64,000 nt of DNA from FEN-1073 sp963780865 (GTDB taxonomy: Bacteria > Chloroflexota > Anaerolineae > Anaerolineales > RBG-16-64-43), in the NCBI GenBank assembly GCA_963780865.1, contig CAWADT010000031.1, positions 35,417 through 99,416 of the forward strand, in the 5' to 3' direction. Under the pieces are notes generated by a model. The model worked only from the letters and a program-made list of their open reading frames with translations, was not told the DNA's origin and did not search any database. A program made the position numbers and the translations under genes. Of this stretch, positions 57,728 through 64,000 are shown piece after piece; the stretch's first letter is position 1; every line of letters begins with the position of its first letter.

Positions 57728-59074
57728 CTACCGCGTTTTTCTTTTGCCGGCCAACAGGGTTTGAAGGAGGAGCCCGCAAACGGCGAAACCGAAGATGGTG
57801 AACGGCATCTGCCAGACGATATTGTTCATAAACGTATGCACATAAGAATGCGCTTTGAAAATGATCAGCCAGGAAAGGGGCGCGAGGATCGAGAAACCCA
57901 TGGCGGATGCCAGCGCCAAGGCGCGCCGTTGATGGGCTTGCGGAGTTTTTCGAACCAGGTAGATCAGGACGGCGGCCGCCAGCGCAAAGATCAGAATCAA
58001 GTAGAGGTACCGAAACTGCAAGAAATAATTCGTAATGAAGTCTGAAGGGACGCGGAAGTATTGGTCGAGATCCAGATAAATTCCTCGTAAGTACGTGGCC
58101 ACCACGTCGACCGGGTTTGCCGTCAGGCCGGCGGTATAGTCCGGCGAGAAATCCTGCGGGTTGCCATAGGATCTTCGCAGCAGCGAAAACAGGATCTGAT
58201 TCACACCTGAAAGGAAGCTCCCCTCGACGGTGGCAATCTGGAGGCACAGGACCGTCGCGCTGGTTAGGACCGCGAGGAACGACGCGAGGACGGCGGCCGA
58301 CAAGCTGGTTAAAAAGGAACGCAGGCTGTCTTTTTCCCGGACGCAGATGTAGGCCAGCGGGACCGTCATCATGATCAGTTCCGTGGTGATGTACTCAAAT
58401 CCGTTGAAGAAGCACTTGATAAGAATTACCGCAAATACCAGAGCGCCGAATTTTAGCAGCGGATGTTTCTTTTCCCTCCGCCGGCGGGCGAGATAATACA
58501 TCAAGACCGCCATCGGGAAATAAAACGCCCAGGTGGACCACCACAGGCTGTGTGCGAAAACCACGAGCCATTGTGAAAGGGCGGTGGAGAGAAGCACGAC
58601 CACGCCGGTGATCGCGCCGAACTCGGCATAGAACCAGTAGGATATCCAGGCCAGGACGAGCGCCGAAAGCAGGGAGGCGATCGCGTGGAAGATGGATAAT
58701 TTATCGGCGGGGGAAAACGGCAAAATCACGTTCAGCGCGCTGTACATCATTCCCTGCGCGCCGTTTTGGGATTGATAGATCGAGTAGGTTTGGAAGGGCA
58801 GCGAATTCAGGTAGGCCTGTGGTTGAAATCTATAGTTGGGATGATCAATGTCCGGCGGGACGGCGTCCGGCCCGGCCAAGCCGGTTAACCCTCCGGCAGA
58901 GAAGATGCCGTCGCGGCCCGATTTGACCATCCGCCCGATAATGAAACTTTCCAACGTAATTTGATGGTCATCCCAAAAATACTCCCCGGCGGCGTGCAAA
59001 CCGTCGCTGTTAAAATCAAAAAATAAAATTCCCAGCGCGAGCAGGAAGAAAAGGATCGACCGAACTTTGGGCAT
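57728..59074 (-). CDS. Polytopic membrane protein, possibly GT-C glycosyltransferase-like
   Basis: A 448-residue protein with about eleven helices. The long N-terminal extracytoplasmic loop (residues of about 25-115) contains several Asp (FDFNSDG, WDDHQIT, DIDHPN) in positions like the first loop of GT-C enzymes, but no family signature is firm. The remainder is hydrophobic helices with short loops. It lies five bases from metG (upstream), so it is probably co-transcribed. Function unknown. Confidence 0.65.
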   Translation of the reverse strand: MPKVRSILFFLLALGILFFDFNSDGLHAAGEYFWDDHQITLESFIIGRMVKSGRDGIFSAGGLTGLAGPDAVPPDIDHPNYRFQPQAYLNSLPFQTYSIYQSQNGAQGMMYSALNVILPFSPADKLSIFHAIASLLSALVLAWISYWFYAEFGAITGVVVLLSTALSQWLVVFAHSLWWSTWAFYFPMAVLMYYLARRRREKKHPLLKFGALVFAVILIKCFFNGFEYITTELIMMTVPLAYICVREKDSLRSFLTSLSAAVLASFLAVLTSATVLCLQIATVEGSFLSGVNQILFSLLRRSYGNPQDFSPDYTAGLTANPVDVVATYLRGIYLDLDQYFRVPSDFITNYFLQFRYLYLILIFALAAAVLIYLVRKTPQAHQRRALALASAMGFSILAPLSWLIIFKAHSYVHTFMNNIVWQMPFTIFGFAVCGLLLQTLLAGKRKTR

Positions 59075-59079
59075 GGGAA

Positions 59080-60852
59080 TCAGCCGGAGGGTTTTCCCAG
59101 CCTGGCGCGTTCTTGGGCGACGATCTCAGGCAGCAATTTTCGGAATAGCGGTTTGGGTTCCGCGAGCGGCCGACCGGGTTCGAGTCGGCTTGGCTCCCAC
59201 GATCCTGCCGCGCCGGATGCATCGTATACCAGGACCGGCCGCGTGCCGAGGGCATCGGTTCGCGGCTCGATCCGCTGCGTCCCGAAGATCCGGCCGGGAT
59301 ATCCAAAGCCGGAGTGCAGCTCTTCCGACGAAAAAGGAAGAATCGGCGCCAGGAGCGTCTTGAGCGAATCGATTACGCGCAACGCGGTGTAGATGGTTTT
59401 TCCGGCCGCCGCGCGGTCGGTTTTTACCTGGAACCAGGGGGCTTGCGTGTCGAGGTAGCGGTTGGCCTCGCCGGCCAGCGCCATCGCTTCCCCAAGCGCG
59501 GCCCGTAAATGCACCTGCTCATATTGCCTCCCGACAGCCGCGAATGCCTGCTCGGCCTTGGCAAGCAGATCGTCATCTTCCGGGCGAAGCACGCCCGGAT
59601 CGGGCACGCGGCCGTCCCAGTTGCGGTAGGAGAACGTCAGCACGCGGTTGGCGAGATTTCCCCAGGTGGCCACCAGTTCGTCATTGTTCCGGCGTTGAAA
59701 GTCCGCCCAGTCCCAATCGGTGTCGCGCGATTCGGGCATGTTGACGGTGAGGTAGTAGCGGACGGCATCCGGTCCATAGCGTTCGACCGCGTCTCCTCCC
59801 CACACCGCCCAGTTTCGGGAGCCGCTGATTTTCTTTCCTTCCAGATTCATGAATTCGTTGGCCGGCACGTCGGTGGGAAGATTGAGCGCTTTGTCGTTTG
59901 GCCCGTACAAGTGCGAAGCGCCGATGAGCTGCGCCGGCCAGATCACGGCGTGGAAAGGAATGTTGTCCTTCCCGATGAAGTAATAGGTCAGGGCGTCCGG
60001 GTTGTACCACCACTCCTTCCAGGCGTCCGGTTCGCCCCGGCTGGCGGCCCATTCCACCGAGGCGGAGAAGTACCCGATGACGGCCTCGAACCAAACGTAC
60101 AGCCGCTTGCTTTCCCAGCCCTGTTCCGGAACCGGGATCCCCCAGTCCAGATCCCGGGTGATCGGGCGGCCGTGTAACCCATCCTCGACCATGTTGCGGG
60201 CGAATTGCAAAACATTCGTCCGCCAGGATTCCTTGCCGGAAGATAGGAACTTATTAATCTCCGGCGCCAGCTTGCCCAGGTCGAGGAAGAAATGTTCGGT
60301 CTCGCGCGGGACCGGGGTCGAACCGTCGGTGCGGCTGCGCGGGTTGATCAGCTGGGTAGCTTCCAGCAGGTTGCCGCAGTTGTCGCATTGGTCGCCGCGC
60401 GCGTTCGGGTAATGGCAGATGTAGCATTCGCCTTCCACGTAGCGGTCCGGGAGGAACCGCTTTTCCTTTTCGGAATACATCACGTTCTGTTTCTCGCGGT
60501 AGAGGTATCCGTTTTGCTTCAGGGTCTTGAAAAAATCCTGCGCCACGCGGAAGTGGTTTTCGGTGTGGGTGCTGGTGAAGAGGTCGTAGGATAGCCCCGT
60601 CTTGGAAAACAGGTCGGTGAACCGCTGCTGATAACGCTGGTAAACCGCTTCGGCGGTGGTTTTTTCCGCGTCGGCCCGGACGGTAATCGGCGTGCCGTGG
60701 GCGTCGGTGCCGGATACCATCAACACGCGGTTTCCCTTCAAGCGGTGGTAGCGGGCGAAGATATCCGCCGGAAGGTAGGAGCCGGTGATGTTGCCGACAT
60801 GAATATCGGCGTTGGCGTACGGCCAGGCGACGGCGACCAACACGTTTTTCAT
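59080..60852 (-). CDS. metG: Methionyl-tRNA synthetase
   Basis: MetRS charges initiator and elongator tRNA-Met. About 590 residues from the ATG at 60852 (MKNVLVAVAWPYANADIHVG); an ATG three codons upstream is possible. The class I HIGH motif is HVGN and the zinc-binding knot is CYICHYP...CDNCG. The second signature reads KISGS at about residue 340, in place of KMSKS; many relatives have KISTS here. The anticodon-binding domain ends the protein, with no C-terminal tRNA-binding domain. The open frame runs 69 residues further upstream but without similarity. Confidence 0.95.
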   Translation of the reverse strand: MKNVLVAVAWPYANADIHVGNITGSYLPADIFARYHRLKGNRVLMVSGTDAHGTPITVRADAEKTTAEAVYQRYQQRFTDLFSKTGLSYDLFTSTHTENHFRVAQDFFKTLKQNGYLYREKQNVMYSEKEKRFLPDRYVEGECYICHYPNARGDQCDNCGNLLEATQLINPRSRTDGSTPVPRETEHFFLDLGKLAPEINKFLSSGKESWRTNVLQFARNMVEDGLHGRPITRDLDWGIPVPEQGWESKRLYVWFEAVIGYFSASVEWAASRGEPDAWKEWWYNPDALTYYFIGKDNIPFHAVIWPAQLIGASHLYGPNDKALNLPTDVPANEFMNLEGKKISGSRNWAVWGGDAVERYGPDAVRYYLTVNMPESRDTDWDWADFQRRNNDELVATWGNLANRVLTFSYRNWDGRVPDPGVLRPEDDDLLAKAEQAFAAVGRQYEQVHLRAALGEAMALAGEANRYLDTQAPWFQVKTDRAAAGKTIYTALRVIDSLKTLLAPILPFSSEELHSGFGYPGRIFGTQRIEPRTDALGTRPVLVYDASGAAGSWEPSRLEPGRPLAEPKPLFRKLLPEIVAQERARLGKPSG

Positions 60853-61146
60853 CGTTTCCATGTCTCCAAGCGGGATTCCTTGCGGATGTTTCGCGAGTAT
60901 ATCATCGGGGAGATAAAAATAAAAATTGAGGGCGCATACGCTGTGATGATTCACAACGTTTTCAAATACGAAGCCTGGCCTTAGGCCTGAGACCGCAGGT
61001 AGGCTTCCATTTGCCATCCCATCCCTCCCCCTCTGCCCCCTCCTCCCTTCCCGTATCACGGGAAGGGAGGAGGGGGCAGAACCTAGACAATGAGAGCAGA
61101 AAGAAACTCAGGGGAGATGGAATAGGATGGCTACCAACCAATCACT
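60853..61146. other. Intergenic region with 23-bp perfect hairpin
   Basis: Spacer between the metG promoter side and the end of rpoD. Nothing but the hairpin at 61032-61080 and short palindromes (GCCTGGCCTTAGGCCTGAG) was recognised. Confidence 0.45.
61032..61080. repeat. Perfect 23-bp pyrimidine/purine hairpin
   Basis: TCTGCCCCCTCCTCCCTTCC then CGT, a 3-nt loop ATC, and the exact complement ACGGGAAGGGAGGAGGGGGC then AGA. Same layout as 42870-42908: strand-biased arms, a CCCGT/ACGGG tip and a three-base AT-rich loop. Confidence 0.88.
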
Positions 61147-61189
61147 AAAAAAACCATATCGCCCGCTGGGGATCTGTCCTCGGCGGGCG
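61147..61189 (-). terminator. Terminator of rpoD
   Basis: On the minus strand CGCCCGC (61189-61183) pairs with GCGGGCG (61166-61160) and is followed by ATATGGTTTTTTT. It lies just after the sigma factor gene. Confidence 0.78.
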
Positions 61190-61207
61190 TTGTTTCGAAA
61201 AGATGAC

Positions 61208-62383
<1,176 letters not shown>

Positions 62384-62586
62384 GCGCTGCTCTCCTCAAG
62401 GGGAAGGTGATGCATGGGGGCAGGACGGCTTTCGTTTCTCCGGGTGGCTGGAATGATGGGAACGATGCCTTCTCGCCCGAGTACGAGTTCCGTTGCGCGA
62501 TCCGCATGAAAACGCAAACCCGGCTGGCGGGTTCGCCCGGTCGCCGGAACGCAATTCGATCCCGGCGCGCCCTGCGGACTTCCTTA

Positions 62587-63309
62587 TCACTTTTTCGGAC
62601 GTTTTTTCGCCGCCCCGCCGGCGGATTTCCTCGCGGCCGGGGCTTTTCCTCCTGATTTTCGGACAGATTTTTTTAACCTTTCGGTTTTCGACGGTTTTAT
62701 TTTGACGGCTGCTTTTGCGGGCGCCGATTTCTGCTTGGTTTTCGCTTGCGCCTTGGCTTGTTGCTGCGGCGAGGGGTTCAGTTTTTTTGAAGTCTTTTGC
62801 GCGGAGAGGATCAAACCGGAGGTCGAGATTCCCTGCACCTCGGCTTCTTCCGGATGATGGCAAGCCTTTTCATTGAGATCATTCCCGCAAATGGGGCACA
62901 ACCCCTTGCAATCCGGCCGGCACAGAAGCCGGGTGGGTTGATTGACCAGGAGATATTCCCGCACCAGGGGCTCCAGATTCAAATGCGCGTCTTCCCCAAC
63001 CAGCAGCAGCGGATCGGTGGCGTTCTGCGGGGGATAGACGAACAGATCTTCCAGATGAATGGACACGGGCGCGGAAAAAGCTTTCAGACAGCGGGCGCAT
63101 TCGGCCGGCAATTGAGCGGAGAAATCGCCCAGGGCGATGATCCCTTGCGGTGTGCGGTTGAGCTGAAGATGGCCGGTGAATGCTTCGACGCGGATATCAC
63201 TTCCCAGCGTCATGCTTTCTTCGTGGAAGTCGAAGTGTCGGCCGTATCCCGCCGTTTGGCTGAGGAGAAAACCGACGTTCAGGCGAAGTGGGCGGTAGTG
63301 TGTATTCAT
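62587..63309 (-). CDS. yceD: YceD/DUF177 protein with a long basic tail
   Basis: YceD is linked to 23S rRNA/ribosome assembly and is usually encoded just before rpmF. The 240-residue protein has the core with AQLPAECARCLKAFSAPVSI, then LCRPDCKGLCPICGNDLNEKAC, likely zinc-binding. Residues of about 170-240 are Lys/Ala/Pro/Gln-rich, a tail not seen in most YceD. No rpmF follows in the 200 nt downstream. The ATG at 63309 has no strong ribosome binding site. Confidence 0.85.
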   Translation of the reverse strand: MNTHYRPLRLNVGFLLSQTAGYGRHFDFHEESMTLGSDIRVEAFTGHLQLNRTPQGIIALGDFSAQLPAECARCLKAFSAPVSIHLEDLFVYPPQNATDPLLLVGEDAHLNLEPLVREYLLVNQPTRLLCRPDCKGLCPICGNDLNEKACHHPEEAEVQGISTSGLILSAQKTSKKLNPSPQQQAKAQAKTKQKSAPAKAAVKIKPSKTERLKKSVRKSGGKAPAARKSAGGAAKKRPKK

Positions 63310-63395
63310 TTGGAAAAAACCGCGTTAATTCGAGGCTTTTTTATTTTAGCATATAAGGATATGCGAAGTCAAATTTAATGTTTTATTCGGATATA

Positions 63396-63424
63396 TTGTG
63401 TCCTAATCGCCTCTTGAGTACAAT
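63396..63424 (+). promoter_or_regulatory. Promoter of the 35-residue small gene
   Basis: TTGTGT (63396-63401), a 17-nt spacer, and TACAAT (63419-63424). Initiation near 63431 would give a 20-nt leader with AGGAGG before the ATG at 63451. Confidence 0.55.
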
Positions 63425-63450
63425 ACGATTGTCCATCAGGAGGTGCGCGC

Positions 63451-63558
63451 ATGGATAATTTCCGGCAGCAAATGTTTTCCACGGAAACTCCGACCGAGGA
63501 GGCGCCTCGACCAAGTCCCAAATTGCTTCAAACGATCCAATCGATCTCCGCGAGTTAA
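63451..63558 (+). CDS. Small protein of 35 residues
   Basis: ATG with a strong AGGAGGTG site 7 nt upstream and a good promoter. The product starts MDNFRQQMFSTETPTEEAPR and ends PSPKLLQTIQSISAS. It is hydrophilic with no membrane segment or cysteine, and no family was recognised. It lies 132 nt before a MEMO1-family gene on the same strand. The case rests on signals rather than similarity, so it could be a leader peptide. Confidence 0.45.
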   Translation: MDNFRQQMFSTETPTEEAPRPSPKLLQTIQSISAS

Positions 63559-63690
63559 CGATTGTTGTTGTCGATTTTTCTTTTCATGGACGTGTGCATC
63601 ATTTGTTTCTCTTGTTTGCTGTTGTTCCAGAAAATCTCGCTTCCCTTTTAGAAGGGATGCTGTCGCGGGCATTTCCCCGAGGATTTCCCC

Positions 63691-64000
63691 ATGGATATTC
63701 GCCCTTCCCCGATCGCAGGCACGTGGTATCCCGGCAACGCCGAGCAGCTTGCGAAAACCATCGATCATTTTCTCGAAGGGAATTCGAAATCGGAACCGGA
63801 CTCCAAACTGGTCGGCGTGATCGTTCCGCACGCCGGGCACCGCTACTCCGGCGCCGTGGCCGGAGCGGCGTTCCGCCTGATGCGCGGGCTTACGCCGGAA
63901 ATCGTCGCCGTGGTTTCGCCGATGCATAATCTGGCTCCGGGGCAGGTGCTCACGAGCGGGCACGATGCCTATCAAACTCCCCTGGGGAATATTCCCGTGG
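63691..64000 (+). CDS. amrB: MEMO1 / AmmeMemoRadiSam system protein B, 5' part
   Basis: The first 103 residues run to the window edge. MDIRPSPIAGTWYPGNAEQL at the start, VGVIVPHAGHRYSGAVAGAA and VVSPMHNLAPGQVLTS are the typical MEMO1 motifs (WYP, PHAG-x-x-YSG, and the metal-binding histidine after SP-x-H). In bacteria the MEMO domain goes with AMMECR1 and a radical SAM enzyme. Which partners follow is outside the window. Confidence 0.88.
   Translation, partial: MDIRPSPIAGTWYPGNAEQLAKTIDHFLEGNSKSEPDSKLVGVIVPHAGHRYSGAVAGAAFRLMRGLTPEIVAVVSPMHNLAPGQVLTSGHDAYQTPLGNIPV

Noticed and set aside
56352..57801. Two long plus-strand frames opposite rnd
   Set aside because: Low-complexity Arg/Pro/Ala products opposite an intact RNase D gene.
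63586..63652. A second small open frame rich in Cys and Leu after the 35-residue gene
   Set aside because: No ribosome binding site and no promoter of its own.

Overview
The window looks like a chromosomal segment of a GC-rich, mostly anaerobic Chloroflexota bacterium (Anaerolineae-like). This is an inference from the gene families: PadR-linked membrane genes, LacI-type sensor plus GGDEF proteins, a complex-I-like [NiFe] hydrogenase, a class I aconitase, TrmFO, and Chloroflexota-style lipoproteins with Thr/Pro/Ala-rich linkers. No rRNA is present to test it. Three tRNAs are present: Ala-CGC, Ala-GGC and Ser-CGA.

Layout. 0-6 kb: a HEAT-repeat protein, a MarR-controlled ABC exporter and gyrA, all carrying single-base frame breaks. 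6-9 kb: a lipoprotein, a PadR regulator with its membrane partner, and a tandem/dispersed repeat cluster. 9-20 kb: aconitase, a MacB-like exporter (lipoprotein adaptor, FtsX-type permease, two ATPases, one fused to a cyclic-nucleotide-binding domain) and PolX. 20-24 kb: an MFS transporter, a desaturase, a B3/4-domain protein and a Rieske protein. 23.9-32.3 kb: an eleven-gene minus-strand operon for a group 4 [NiFe] hydrogenase with a nearly full complex I membrane arm and its own maturation protease. 32.8-41.2 kb: two paralogous sensor-GGDEF proteins flanking MoxR, DUF58 and DUF4129 genes. 41.5-42.6 kb: an IS110-family element with a readable candidate bridge RNA. 43-46.3 kb: glutamine synthetase, a MITE-like repeat and a riboswitch-controlled cobalamin-binding protein. 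46.3-55.7 kb: trmFO, an M28 peptidase, a membrane glycosyltransferase-like protein, tRNA genes, a T-box leader and leuS, a sensor kinase and tRNA-Ser. 55.7-64 kb: a small membrane protein, RNase D, a membrane protein, metG, the primary sigma factor, YceD, a 35-codon small gene and the start of a MEMO1-family gene.

Regulation is unusually legible. There is a B12 riboswitch with terminator, a T-box whose specifier loop reads CUC (Leu) before leuS, perfect inverted repeats in front of marR and padR, and three genes (gyrA, trmFO, rnd) whose TATAAT lies 6-8 nt before the ATG, which predicts leaderless mRNAs.

The strongest observation is the IS110 bridge RNA. Its two internal loops carry short matches to both target flanks and both element ends around a CT core, so the insertion junctions can be placed to the base. 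The main caution is a series of isolated single-nucleotide indels, most of them in the first 5.6 kb. They break otherwise well-conserved reading frames and are more likely sequence errors than pseudogenes.
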